A program made the translations under genes and the position numbers. 64,000 bases of DNA. Origin: Streptomyces sp. S.PNR 29 (GTDB lineage: Bacteria; Actinomycetota; Actinomycetes; Streptomycetales; Streptomycetaceae). Positions 17,652 to 25,619 of this stretch are shown piece by piece (position 1 is the first letter of the stretch; each line of letters opens with the position of its first letter). The stretch is taken from NCBI RefSeq assembly GCF_030386795.1, contig NZ_JANUQM010000018.1, forward strand, positions 124,001 through 188,000. Direction: 5' to 3'. The notes beneath the pieces are model-generated. The model was given only the letters and a program-made list of their open reading frames with translations, did not search any database and was not told the DNA's origin.

Positions 17652-17774
17652 GATCGCCAGGCTAGCGCCGCCGGCTTCTTCCCTGACCGCACCCAACTCG
17701 GCGCGGAGCACAACCTGTTGACGGGTTGGCATGTCATGTAAGCGGCAACATCCGGTTTTCCATGAAAGGGATCC

Positions 17775-18413
17775 ATGAAGCTTCATCGTGCTCTGCCGGC
17801 CGCGACCGCCGTCGCCGTCGTCGGCTTGGCGACACTGCTCGCTGCTCCTGCCGCGCAGGCGACGGGGAGCGCGTCCGCGCACAGCGGCTCGGTGTCCGTG
17901 TCGCCGTCGCCGACGTACACCCGCCCGGCCTTCTGCTCCGGCATTCCCGAGGAGGACCGGGGGAAGACCGGGCTGCGCGGCCTCCCGAGCGAGATCGTCG
18001 CCGGATCCGGGTGGCACGAGTTCACCTACCGCGTCACCAACGTCTCCACGGTCAAGCTGATGGAGACCGACCTCACGCTCTACGTCGGCACCGCCGACCC
18101 GAAGATCGACGACGTGTCCGAACTCGCCGTCACGGTCGAGTGGTCGGACCCGAGGAGCGGCGCGTGGAAGCCCGTCGAGGGCGAGGGCGCGGAGTGGGAC
18201 GACAACACGAACTTCGCCACCCTGGGCAGCCTTGAGCCCGGCGAGTACGCGGACGCCCGGATGCGCATCAAGATCGGCAAGGACGCCAAGGCGGGCACGG
18301 GCTACTTCTTCACGACGGGCTACTCGTACGGCGAGGACGACCAGTGCGGCTACGACGAGATCAGCCAGTTCGACTTCACCGTCCTGCCGGCGGGCAGTAG
18401 CTCCACCGGCTGA
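17775..18413 (+). CDS. Secreted protein, Ig-like, unknown function
   Basis: A 212-aa protein with a Sec signal peptide (MKLHRALPAATAVAVVGLATLL, cleavage near AQA) and a mature beta-rich domain with two Cys (FCSG and QCGY) that could form a disulfide. It shares a layout with the secreted protein at 23831: an LPS/LPT segment, then HEFT-x-x-Y-R-x-T, then a long acidic strand region. Streptomycetes carry many such extracellular proteins of unknown role. AAAGGGA at 17765-17771 is the RBS. Confidence 0.8.
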   Translation: MKLHRALPAATAVAVVGLATLLAAPAAQATGSASAHSGSVSVSPSPTYTRPAFCSGIPEEDRGKTGLRGLPSEIVAGSGWHEFTYRVTNVSTVKLMETDLTLYVGTADPKIDDVSELAVTVEWSDPRSGAWKPVEGEGAEWDDNTNFATLGSLEPGEYADARMRIKIGKDAKAGTGYFFTTGYSYGEDDQCGYDEISQFDFTVLPAGSSSTG

Positions 18414-18426
18414 CACCGCCTGGGCC

Positions 18427-18480
18427 GGGGCCTCCGCCTGACCGGGAACAACGGACACGTCCGGTCACGGCAGGGGCCCC
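18427..18480. terminator. Nested inverted repeat between convergent genes
   Basis: Outer arms GGGGCC / GGCCCC and inner arms TGACCGG / CCGGTCA lie between the stop of the secreted protein and the stop of the minus-strand gene. This is consistent with a bidirectional terminator. Confidence 0.55.
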
Positions 18481-18483
18481 GCC

Positions 18484-19155
18484 TCAGTGGGGCACACGCC
18501 GGCTGGTGTCCACAACGGCGAACACTCCCCGGCCTCGGGTGCCGTCCGGCAGGGTCCAGGAGCCGCTGACGTGGCCGGTCGCTCCGGGTGGGGGGAGCGG
18601 CGAGCCGTGCGGGGCGGGGTGCAGGATCCGGTGCAGGCGGAGAGCGGTGCCGTGCGGTGCCCGCAGTTCGGTGCCCTCCTGGTCGTCGACGGCAGCGGTG
18701 GTGAAGTCCGTGGGCACGGGGCCTTCACCGGCGTAGGCGCGGGTGACGTCCCGGGCGGGCAGGTCGCTGGTGTTCTGGTCCTGGGCCTGGACCCGGCCCT
18801 CGATCAGGGCCGACAACTGGGCGAGCAGGACCGGGTCGTGGAAGCCGTCGTAGGCCCAGCGCCGCCCCAGCACGCCGTGCTCCATGGTGCCGACGAGGGC
18901 GTGCTCCGCTCCGTCGAGCGGGGCGCCTCGGTAGGTGAGCGGCACCAGATAGGTGGTCGGGTGAGGGCCACAGGAGTCGTTGACCACGATGAACTCGATC
19001 CCCACCTCGCCCTGCGGGTCGTCCAGCCGGAAGCCGCCCGCCTTGGTCAACGCCGGTTCACCCACGCCGCCGCGGTACCACGGGCGGGAGGGCAGCCAGG
19101 AGGTGAGCAGCTCCAGCTTGGCCGGCTTGAGGGACGTGTGGTGGATGACAGCCAT
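18484..19155 (-). CDS. Maltokinase N-terminal cap-like domain protein
   Basis: A 223-aa protein beginning MAVIHHTSLKPAKLELLTSWLPSRPWYRGG. That segment, with the later WGRRW/YDGFHDPV-type region, resembles the N-terminal cap of maltokinases (Mak_N_cap). No kinase catalytic domain follows, so it is a stand-alone cap-like protein. The likely role is unknown; a link to trehalose/maltose metabolism is only inferred from the fold. The ATG at 19155 has GGAAGAGAA upstream. It is convergent with the secreted protein at 17775. Confidence 0.7.
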   Translation of the reverse strand: MAVIHHTSLKPAKLELLTSWLPSRPWYRGGVGEPALTKAGGFRLDDPQGEVGIEFIVVNDSCGPHPTTYLVPLTYRGAPLDGAEHALVGTMEHGVLGRRWAYDGFHDPVLLAQLSALIEGRVQAQDQNTSDLPARDVTRAYAGEGPVPTDFTTAAVDDQEGTELRAPHGTALRLHRILHPAPHGSPLPPPGATGHVSGSWTLPDGTRGRGVFAVVDTSRRVPH

Positions 19156-19328
19156 GCCGAAGGTTCTCTTCCGCTGAAGCCCATGTGCAAGGGGATGGCG
19201 AGAACCGTCTGCCGCAGCGGGTGGGGCATGCCCCCATGGGCTTCGGCCAATGGCCGAAAGATAACCTGCGACTGTCAACTTCTCGTTGATTTCCACCTGT
19301 TCACTTTCGCTACGGGGGACACCCAGGC

Positions 19329-19775
19329 ATGTCCGCACCACCGCAGTACCAGAACCAGCCGCCCCACGGTCAGCCGCAGCCGCCGGGCGGGCCCCGGCAG
19401 CCGCAGCCCGGAGGCCTGTTGCGGGCCGTCAAGTCCGCCGTCGTCGTCATCGCCGTCTTCGGCGCCGTGGGCTACTGGGTCTGGGACTACAACACCAGCC
19501 CTACGGGCGGTAAGGCGAAGGCGGAGGCCTCGGCGTCCGCGGCGGCCGCGGAGGCCGAGACCCACGACCCGGAGGTCGGCGACTGCGTCAAGGTCGACGA
19601 CCCCAAGGGCGAGCCGCTGCCCACGATCGTCGACTGCGACTCGGCCGAGGCCGAGTACAAGACCGGCGACAAGAAGTTCGGCCCGAACGAGACGTGCGGA
19701 TCGCAGTACGACTACGGCATCGAGTACTCCAGCAACCGGGGCGCCGACTACACCCTGTGCTTCACCAAGGTCTGA
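19329..19775 (+). CDS. Membrane-anchored protein with Pro-rich cytoplasmic tail (LppU-like)
   Basis: A 148-aa protein. Residues 1-28 are Pro/Gln-rich and likely cytoplasmic. One transmembrane helix lies near 32-50 (AVKSAVVVIAVFGAVGYWVW), then an Ala/Glu linker and an exported domain with four Cys in GDCVKVDD, VDCDS, NETCGS and LCFTKV, probably two disulfides. It resembles small Streptomyces LppU/SCO3897-type proteins of unknown function. GGGGGA at 19313-19318 is the RBS. No operon partner is visible. Confidence 0.75.
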   Translation: MSAPPQYQNQPPHGQPQPPGGPRQPQPGGLLRAVKSAVVVIAVFGAVGYWVWDYNTSPTGGKAKAEASASAAAAEAETHDPEVGDCVKVDDPKGEPLPTIVDCDSAEAEYKTGDKKFGPNETCGSQYDYGIEYSSNRGADYTLCFTKV

Positions 19776-19788
19776 CCTCGGCCTCCCT

Positions 19789-19823
19789 GCCGGCCGCCGC
19801 CCACGGACCGGGCGGCGGCCGGC
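19789..19823. terminator. Strong hairpin between convergent genes
   Basis: A perfect 14-bp stem (GCCGGCCGCCGCCC and its complement) with a 7-nt loop lies 13 nt after the plus-strand stop and 17 nt from the pectate lyase stop. It is a likely bidirectional terminator. Confidence 0.85.
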
Positions 19824-19840
19824 CCCTGTGAGACGGGCCC

Positions 19841-21415
19841 TTACGGCGCCACCTGGCTGCCGCCGAAGGTCACCACGAGACGGCCGTCGGCGGCGAAGGA
19901 CCACTTCATCGCCCCGGTGTACGAGGAGCACCGGGACCCGTTCGAGCCGGACCAGAACTGGTTGGAGCTGTCGGCGTCGCCGATGACGCGGTCGTTGGTT
20001 CCGCTGCCGCTGCGGCACGAGGTGTTGTTCCGGAACACCGAGGTGCCGCCGTCGAAGTTGAAGTTGCGCTGGGTGTTGTCGATGCTGACGTTGTCCGACA
20101 CCGTCATCGTGCCGGGGTTGCTGTTGTAGGTGAACCCGTGCTTGCCGTTCTTGTAGGCGATGCTGCGCCGGATGACGTGGTCGACCTCGATGTCCTCGCC
20201 GCCGAGCTTGTAGCCGTTGCGGTCACCGTTGCCGGCCTGGGACCCGTCGCTGAGGGTGCCGTTGTCATGGGCGAGGGAGTCCTCGATGGTCACCGGGCCG
20301 ATGGCTCCCGTGTCCGACTTGGTGTAGAGGTCCCAGCCGTCGTCGATGTTGTTGTGGGCCACGGCGTAGCGGAAGACGTTCCCGGGCCCGGAGGTGAGCT
20401 TCGCGGCGAAGCCGTCGGCGTCCTCGCCGTCGGAGTCGGCGTTGTCGTGCGACTCGGCGCTCAGGATGAGGTTGTTGGACGGCCACTGGTCCTTCGGGGT
20501 GCTGGAGGCCATCCGCGACAGCTGCAGTCCGGTGTCCCGGTTGAAGCGGGTCACCGTGCGCTCGAAGATGTTGTTGCTGCCGCCGACGAAGATGCCGTTG
20601 TCCCCGGCGCGCTCCACGACGATGCCCTTGACGTGCCAGTACGACCCGTTGACGGCGAGCCCGCGGTTGGCGGAGTTCTCGCTCTGGGCCGAGAAGTTCA
20701 GTACGGGCGTCTCACCCGGGTAGGCGGCCAGCGTCTTGCGGGCGCCGGAGGTGCCGTTGTTGCCCTGGGCGATGGTGACCGTCTGCGCGTACGGGTAGGT
20801 CCCGCCGCGCATGTAGATCGTGCCGCCGGCCGCGACGCGGGTGATGGCCGAGGTGAGCGTGGTCGGGCTCGACTCCGTTCCGGCGGCGCTGTCGGTGCCG
20901 TTCGGTGCCACGTACAGGGCGTTGCCCGACGGCGGCGGGGTGGTGCCGCCCGTCTCCACCTCCAGGTGGTCGATGTTGGCCAGCCCTGCGGAGGTGGTCG
21001 GGTTGAGCCGGATGGTGTTGCTGCCCGAGCCGAGCGACACCGTGAGCGTCTTCGTCGCCCATGTGCTCCAGGCCCCGGTGCCCTCGAACGAGGCCGATGT
21101 GACGGTCGAGCCGTTCACCACGACGTCGGCGGGCCGCGCGGTGGCGGTCCCGTTGGCGAAGCGGATCCGCAGGGTCGCCGTGCCCGCGGCAGGGGCGTTC
21201 ACGGTGAACTGCGCGTAGGCGCCGGTCGCGTTGGTGCCGTTGCAGAATCCGCTGCCGGAGTAGCCGGCCCAGTCGGAGTCGATGGTGCCGGTACAGACCG
21301 CCGGGGAGCTCTCGGCCTCGTAACGGACGGAGGCGGCCTGCGCCGTGGGGCCGGACAGCGCGACGAGCGCGCCGGCCAGCAGGCCGACGGACGCGATGAC
21401 GGGTCTCAGCTGCAT
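19841..21415 (-). CDS. Secreted PL9-type pectate lyase with CBM35-like domain
   Basis: A 524-aa secreted polysaccharide lyase. It has a signal peptide at 1-27 (cleavage near AQAAS), then a CBM35-like beta-sandwich at about 29-160 (VRYEAESSPAVC ... NIDHLEVE). A short Pro linker leads to a right-handed parallel beta-helix starting NALYVAPNGTDSAAGTESSP with the PL9 features HDNADSDGEDADGFAAKLTSG and NNIDDGWDLYTKSD. It should cleave pectate by beta-elimination outside the cell. AGGAGA upstream supports the ATG at 21415. The promoter carries a perfect LacI-type operator. Confidence 0.88.
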   Translation of the reverse strand: MQLRPVIASVGLLAGALVALSGPTAQAASVRYEAESSPAVCTGTIDSDWAGYSGSGFCNGTNATGAYAQFTVNAPAAGTATLRIRFANGTATARPADVVVNGSTVTSASFEGTGAWSTWATKTLTVSLGSGSNTIRLNPTTSAGLANIDHLEVETGGTTPPPSGNALYVAPNGTDSAAGTESSPTTLTSAITRVAAGGTIYMRGGTYPYAQTVTIAQGNNGTSGARKTLAAYPGETPVLNFSAQSENSANRGLAVNGSYWHVKGIVVERAGDNGIFVGGSNNIFERTVTRFNRDTGLQLSRMASSTPKDQWPSNNLILSAESHDNADSDGEDADGFAAKLTSGPGNVFRYAVAHNNIDDGWDLYTKSDTGAIGPVTIEDSLAHDNGTLSDGSQAGNGDRNGYKLGGEDIEVDHVIRRSIAYKNGKHGFTYNSNPGTMTVSDNVSIDNTQRNFNFDGGTSVFRNNTSCRSGSGTNDRVIGDADSSNQFWSGSNGSRCSSYTGAMKWSFAADGRLVVTFGGSQVAP

Positions 21416-21503
21416 CGTTGGTCTCCTGTGACGGTGTCGGGTGCGGTGCCGATCGGTTCGCTGATATGAACGGTCCGTGCGAAAGGTCACCCGGTTCCGG
21501 GTG

Positions 21504-21550
21504 GAGAAAGCGCTTTCTCGGACGCTAAATCCCCGCCGCAGGAGCGTCAA
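21504..21550 (-). promoter_or_regulatory. Pectate lyase promoter with perfect LacI-type operator
   Basis: On the minus strand, TTGACG (21550-21545) and TAGCGT (21527-21522) are 17 bp apart. Directly downstream, at 21519-21504, is the perfect 16-bp palindrome GAGAAAGCGCTTTCTC, with the central CG step typical of LacI-family operators. It covers the expected transcription start, so repression is the predicted mode. Confidence 0.85.
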
Positions 21551-21626
21551 TAGACTCGTACTTGATTCTTATTCACCATGATGAACAAGCGGCGGATGCG
21601 ACGAGCCCCCGGCTCCCCGGCAACGA

Positions 21627-21658
21627 CGAAGCGCCGGACCATGGGGCCCGGCGCTTCG
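21627..21658. terminator. Terminator downstream of the aminopeptidase gene
   Basis: The 11-bp arms CGAAGCGCCGG / CCGGCGCTTCG are separated by 10 nt, 31 nt past the stop codon of the minus-strand hydrolase. Confidence 0.75.
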
Positions 21659-21689
21659 AGGGTGGTGCGGAGATGGAGTCAGTGCTGGG

Positions 21690-23387
21690 TCAGTGCAGGA
21701 CGCCGAGGCGGTCGAGGCGGTCGCTGACGCCGTGCCGGAGCTCGCCGAGCGTCGTCCCGGACGGGGCCGTCGTGGGCGTGGAGGACGGCGGCTGGGTCTC
21801 GTCCGCGCAGGTCGTGCCACGGGCCGGGACCTTCAGGTCGACCAGATAGCCGGTGACCGCGTCCGTCGCGCAGGCGCTCCGGCCGAAGGCGGTGTGCCCC
21901 TCGGCCCTGAACGTGAGCAGACGGCCGTTGTCGAGCTCCCGGGACAGGGCCACCGCGTCCCGGTACGGGGTGTCCGGGTCGCCGGTGGTGCCGATGACCA
22001 GGATCGGCGCGGAGCCCTTCGCGCGGTAGGAGCCGTCGTAGCGGCTGACGCGTTCGCCGGGCCACTGGGCGCAGGCCGTGGCGTGCTGGTGGTCGTAGGT
22101 CGGCGGGCCGTACGCCATGGCCGGGCCGAGCAGCGGCGCCAGCCTGGCGTTGGTCGTGACCTGCCGCTTCAGCAGGGCCGGGTCGCTCGGGTAGTCCTTG
22201 TCGATGCACTCGACGACCACGTTCGGGTTCAGGAAGTCGAAGCTCGCCGGGGACGGCGGCCGCAGCAGGAAGGAGGTGTTGTCGCGCTGCTGCGCCTTGC
22301 GCAGGGCCTCGCCGAGCGAGGGCCAGATGACCTTGCCCTCGTTGATGTTGAACATCAGGCGGTAGACGAGGGTGTAGCCGTTCGCCCGGCCCCCGTTCGC
22401 GGTCGGCACCGGGTCGGCGTCCAGGTCGGCCTTGAGCTTCTCGAACGCCGCCCGCGGATCGCCGTCACCGAACCCGCAGGTGGCCTGGTCGGCCTTGCAC
22501 CAGTCGAGGAAGCGGCTCATCGCGCCGTCCAGGGCCAGGTACTGGGGCCGGTCGTAGGCGTACGGCCGGTTGGCGTAGTGCTCCGGGTCGTACGCGCCGT
22601 CGAGTGCTAGGGCGCGCACACGCTCCGGGAACATGGCGGCGTAGACGGTGCCTATGTAGCTGCCGAACGAGCGCCCGTAGTAGGTGAGTTCGTCCTCACC
22701 CAGGGCCTGGCGCAGGAGGTCGATGTCGCGGGCGACGTACTGGGTGCCCACGTAGGGCAGCAGATCGCCCGCGTTGTCCGCGCAGGCCTGGTCGAAATCG
22801 GCGGCCTGGCGCACCGCCGGCTCGTAGGCGTCCGGGCCGGGGACACCCTTGGCCGCGGTGACGGCCTGCGTGTACGTCGGGTCGTCCCAGCACTGGACCT
22901 GCGAGCTGCGCCCGACACCGCGTACGTCGTATCCGAAGACGTCGAAGGAGTCGCGGAGGGCGGCCGGCAGGCCGGCGTAGTTGCCGCGGACGAAGTCCAC
23001 TCCGGAGTTGCCGGGCCCTCCGGGCTGCAGGAAGAGGGTGCCCTTGCGCTTCGCCGGGTCCGCGGCCTGCTTGCGTATCACCGCCAGGGTGATCGTGCGG
23101 CCCTGCGGGTCACGGTAGTCAAGCGGCACCTCGGCGTTCGCGCACTGGAAGCCGTTCTGACAGTCGGACCAGGACAGGGACGGCACCGGGGGGTCCTGGG
23201 GGGCCGTCGGGGCCGCCTGGGCGACCACCGCCTGGGATCCCACCCCGGCGACGGCGAGGGCCGTCACCGCGGCCGAGGCGATCCTCAGACGCGTGAAGCG
23301 TCTCAGCGCCCGGGAACCGGAACGGCGCCCGAGCCGGGGCGTCAGGCGTCTGTCCCGGCCGGGCGGGACGTGATGGGGCGTAGTCAC
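21690..23387 (-). CDS. Secreted tripeptidyl aminopeptidase-type alpha/beta hydrolase
   Basis: A 565-aa exported serine peptidase of the Slp/tripeptidyl aminopeptidase family. It has an Arg-rich N-region and signal peptide (to about residue 58, VVAQAAPTA). The oxyanion segment is LFLQPGGPGNSGVDFV, the nucleophile elbow is YYGRSFGSYIG, and the catalytic Asp/His are in VIGTTGDPDTPY and RAEGHTAFGRSACA near the C-terminus (TAP-like domain). It likely trims peptides outside the cell for nutrition. GAGGGGAA upstream supports the GTG start at 23387. Confidence 0.92.
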   Translation of the reverse strand: MTTPHHVPPGRDRRLTPRLGRRSGSRALRRFTRLRIASAAVTALAVAGVGSQAVVAQAAPTAPQDPPVPSLSWSDCQNGFQCANAEVPLDYRDPQGRTITLAVIRKQAADPAKRKGTLFLQPGGPGNSGVDFVRGNYAGLPAALRDSFDVFGYDVRGVGRSSQVQCWDDPTYTQAVTAAKGVPGPDAYEPAVRQAADFDQACADNAGDLLPYVGTQYVARDIDLLRQALGEDELTYYGRSFGSYIGTVYAAMFPERVRALALDGAYDPEHYANRPYAYDRPQYLALDGAMSRFLDWCKADQATCGFGDGDPRAAFEKLKADLDADPVPTANGGRANGYTLVYRLMFNINEGKVIWPSLGEALRKAQQRDNTSFLLRPPSPASFDFLNPNVVVECIDKDYPSDPALLKRQVTTNARLAPLLGPAMAYGPPTYDHQHATACAQWPGERVSRYDGSYRAKGSAPILVIGTTGDPDTPYRDAVALSRELDNGRLLTFRAEGHTAFGRSACATDAVTGYLVDLKVPARGTTCADETQPPSSTPTTAPSGTTLGELRHGVSDRLDRLGVLH

Positions 23388-23830
23388 TGTGTGTTTCCCC
23401 TCGGGTCAAGTGACGCCAAGCACTCACCGATGCCGGCGAGGTTGGAGAGTTTTTCGCTCAACTGGAAGGGAAAGACTGACAAGAACGGTCTTGTGATCGT
23501 CCTTCTACCATATCTGTCCACTACCTGACGGTAGTTGGCTTGTTCGTCACCCCGTCGGTGAAGACAGAACGGCAGCGCGGGGCATCGACCGCCGCCACGC
23601 GGGGTACTGCGGAGGGCCGGGCCCGATCCCGGTGCCGGCCGCGGGCGCCTCAACGGCGTTGTCCGCCTCGGCCATTCGGCCGGAAGCCGGTCGCGGAATC
23701 CTCGGCCGTACGGCCGATCCGCAGGGTGACGGCCGCTGCCTACGATCTTTTCGCAGTCGTGGGACGCCCCTGGCCGGGAGCCTGACGGGGGAACCCGGTC
23801 CACTCAAGCGAACCCGGAGGATCAGCGAAC
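23388..23830. promoter_or_regulatory. Divergent intergenic region with two dyads
   Basis: This 443-nt region has no supported gene. It contains ACAAGA-ACGG-TCTTGT at 23479-23494 and ACTACC-TGAC-GGTAGT at 23520-23535. Both are good candidates for regulator sites controlling the minus-strand peptidase. The rest is GC-rich spacer leading to the downstream secreted protein. Confidence 0.5.
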
Positions 23831-24343
23831 ATGCAGTCCAAGAACCGCCGTCTCAGGGTTGCTTCCCTGGCCCTCGCCGTGGCGCTCACCGGCCTGTCCA
23901 CGGCGGGAACCGCCGTCGCCGCCACGCATCAGGCCGCCGGCGCGCAGTCCACGGGCGCGCGGGGGCAGGCACCCGCCCTCCCCGTCGGCTTCGTGGACCT
24001 GCCCACCAGCCCCCTCCCGTCCGACAGCAGGCAGCACGAGTTCACGGCCACCTACCGCAACACCTCGTCGGCGGACAGGACGGTCGCCCCGCAGCTCCTG
24101 GTGGAGTCGCCGGACGCCGGACCGTTCCTCAAGCAGTCGGACATCCAGGTCGAGCGGCGCACGGCGACCGGCCACTGGACCCGCACAGAGCTCGGCAGCC
24201 AGAGCGGCACCCTTTACACCGGCCTGTCGACCGCCCAGCGCACGGTGCACCCGGGCGCCACCCTCACCGAGCACTACCGGCTCACGGTCACCGACCCGGA
24301 CGCCGAGGGCACGGTGCAGCCGAGGGTGGCACTGCTCGACTGA
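23831..24343 (+). CDS. Secreted protein, Ig-like, paralogous in layout to the protein at 17775
   Basis: A 170-aa protein with a Sec signal (RRLRVASLALAVALTGLSTA, cleavage near AVAATH). The mature domain has no Cys. It shows LPTSPLPSDSRQHEFTATYR, QVERRTATGHWTRTELGSQS and a final strand region, consistent with an immunoglobulin-like fold. It resembles the larger secreted protein at 17775. Function is unknown. CGGAGGA at 23815-23821 is the RBS. Confidence 0.78.
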   Translation: MQSKNRRLRVASLALAVALTGLSTAGTAVAATHQAAGAQSTGARGQAPALPVGFVDLPTSPLPSDSRQHEFTATYRNTSSADRTVAPQLLVESPDAGPFLKQSDIQVERRTATGHWTRTELGSQSGTLYTGLSTAQRTVHPGATLTEHYRLTVTDPDAEGTVQPRVALLD

Positions 24344-24778
24344 GCCGGCGCCCCGGCGTTGGGCCGGCTGGGCGGCCAGGAACGGGCCGCGACCCCATGG
24401 CACGTAGGTGCGGGCGCGGACCACGGCCCGATGAGCAGCCCGGCGGTCCATCGCTCGTTCCGGCGCGCGCCGCACCTGCGGGAACTCGCCATCGAGGAAC
24501 GTGGATGCGGTGCTTGCCGGCCACGGCGGCCGCGAGGCGGCGGAGCACCCGAGCTTCGAGCCGCGTACCCGTGAACGGGCGGGGCAGATAGCGGCCCGGT
24601 CCATCGCCTGCGTCAACACCGGTCGCCGCCCGAGTGGCCCGTCCGGCAGGGCGCCCGCCGCCTCCGGCGCCCGCGCCGTCGCGGATGCGTGGGGCGTGGG
24701 CGACGGCGTTGAGACAGTGCGACTGCTGCTCGCCGTCGCGTGAGGAAGACCTGGGTCCTCACCGATCGGCCGGCTCGG
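24344..24778. other. Gap with no supported gene
   Basis: This is 435 nt between the secreted protein and the convergent TetR gene. Short open frames exist on both strands, but their amino-acid composition is that of random GC-rich sequence and I recognise no family. It may hold a decayed gene. No clear hairpin terminator beyond short GCCGGC repeats near 24345-24370. Confidence 0.5.
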
Positions 24779-25429
24779 TCAGATCGCGGCCTCGATGTGG
24801 GCGAGTTGGGCGGCGAGGATCTCTTCGAACGCCGCGCGGCGGTCTGCCCCGAGGGGGCGGATGTCGCGCGCGAAGTGGGCCAGGGCGGGGAAGCGTTCGG
24901 GGTCGGCGCCCAGTACCGCGACGCGGAACAGCTCCATGCCCTGCTCGTACTCTTCGGCGGTGATGGTGCTGACCCCGGCCTCGGAGGCGATCAAAGCGGC
25001 GATGAGGACCGCGAGCCGGTGGTAGCGCGCCGGGATCTCCTCCTCGGGCAGCCCCGACGCTCGCAGGGCCTGCAGCAGCTCTTCCATGACCAGCCGGGAA
25101 CCGGTGCCGCTTGACGCGTAGCGTCCCCAGACCGCGGCGAGCTGGGGTTGCTGGCCGAAGGCGTCTCTCACGCGCAGGGCAAGAGTGGTGATGCGCTGCT
25201 TCCAGTCGCCCTCGGGGCGGTGGCCGTCCATGGCGGCCAGGAGGATCCGGTCGGCCACCGCGCGCAGCAGTTCGGTCTTGCTGCGGAAGTGCCGGTAGAG
25301 GCTGGAGGAATCGGTCCCGAGGGCCGCAGCGAGCTTGCGCACGCTGAACGACTCGGTGTCGCTCGTGCGCAGCAGCTCCGCCGCCGCATCCAGGATCTCC
25401 TCGGTCGACCAGCGCCTTCGGCCTGCCAT
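24779..25429 (-). CDS. TetR-family transcriptional regulator
   Basis: A 216-aa repressor. The N-terminal HTH (WSTEEILDAAAELLRTSDTESFSVRKLAAALGTDSSSLYRHFRSKTELLRAV) is canonical and the C-terminal ligand domain is all-alpha. It is divergent from a serine hydrolase gene. The intergenic region has a 17-bp palindrome placed between likely -35 and -10 elements, so it probably represses that hydrolase and perhaps itself. The ligand is unknown. Confidence 0.92.
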   Translation of the reverse strand: MAGRRRWSTEEILDAAAELLRTSDTESFSVRKLAAALGTDSSSLYRHFRSKTELLRAVADRILLAAMDGHRPEGDWKQRITTLALRVRDAFGQQPQLAAVWGRYASSGTGSRLVMEELLQALRASGLPEEEIPARYHRLAVLIAALIASEAGVSTITAEEYEQGMELFRVAVLGADPERFPALAHFARDIRPLGADRRAAFEEILAAQLAHIEAAI

Positions 25430-25468
25430 CCCACTCCTCTCGCCGACCTTCAGCCTAACCTATGCACT

Positions 25469-25497
25469 TGGTGTTGCACGCACTGCGTGCATAATGA
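25469..25497 (+). promoter_or_regulatory. TetR-type operator within the serine hydrolase promoter
   Basis: TGCACGCACTGCGTGCA (25475-25491) is a perfect palindrome around a central C. It lies between TTGGTG (25469-25474) and TAATGA (25492-25497), a 17-bp spacer. A regulator bound here would block the promoter. A further half site, TATGCAC, lies at 25461-25467. Confidence 0.7.
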
Positions 25498-25619
25498 GGG
25501 GCGTGAGCGTGCCGAGGCTCCCGGCAGCAGGCGCGCGCCGACGTGTCACCCGTGCCCTGTTGCCCGGGCCCGGCGACCGACGTGGAGCTCACCTCGGGGA
25601 ATGCGAAAGGACGCAGGTT

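Noticed and set aside
24501..24743. 80-codon plus-strand frame in the gap before TetR
   Set aside because: No RBS, no family resemblance, and composition like random GC-rich DNA. I kept the gap as non-coding.
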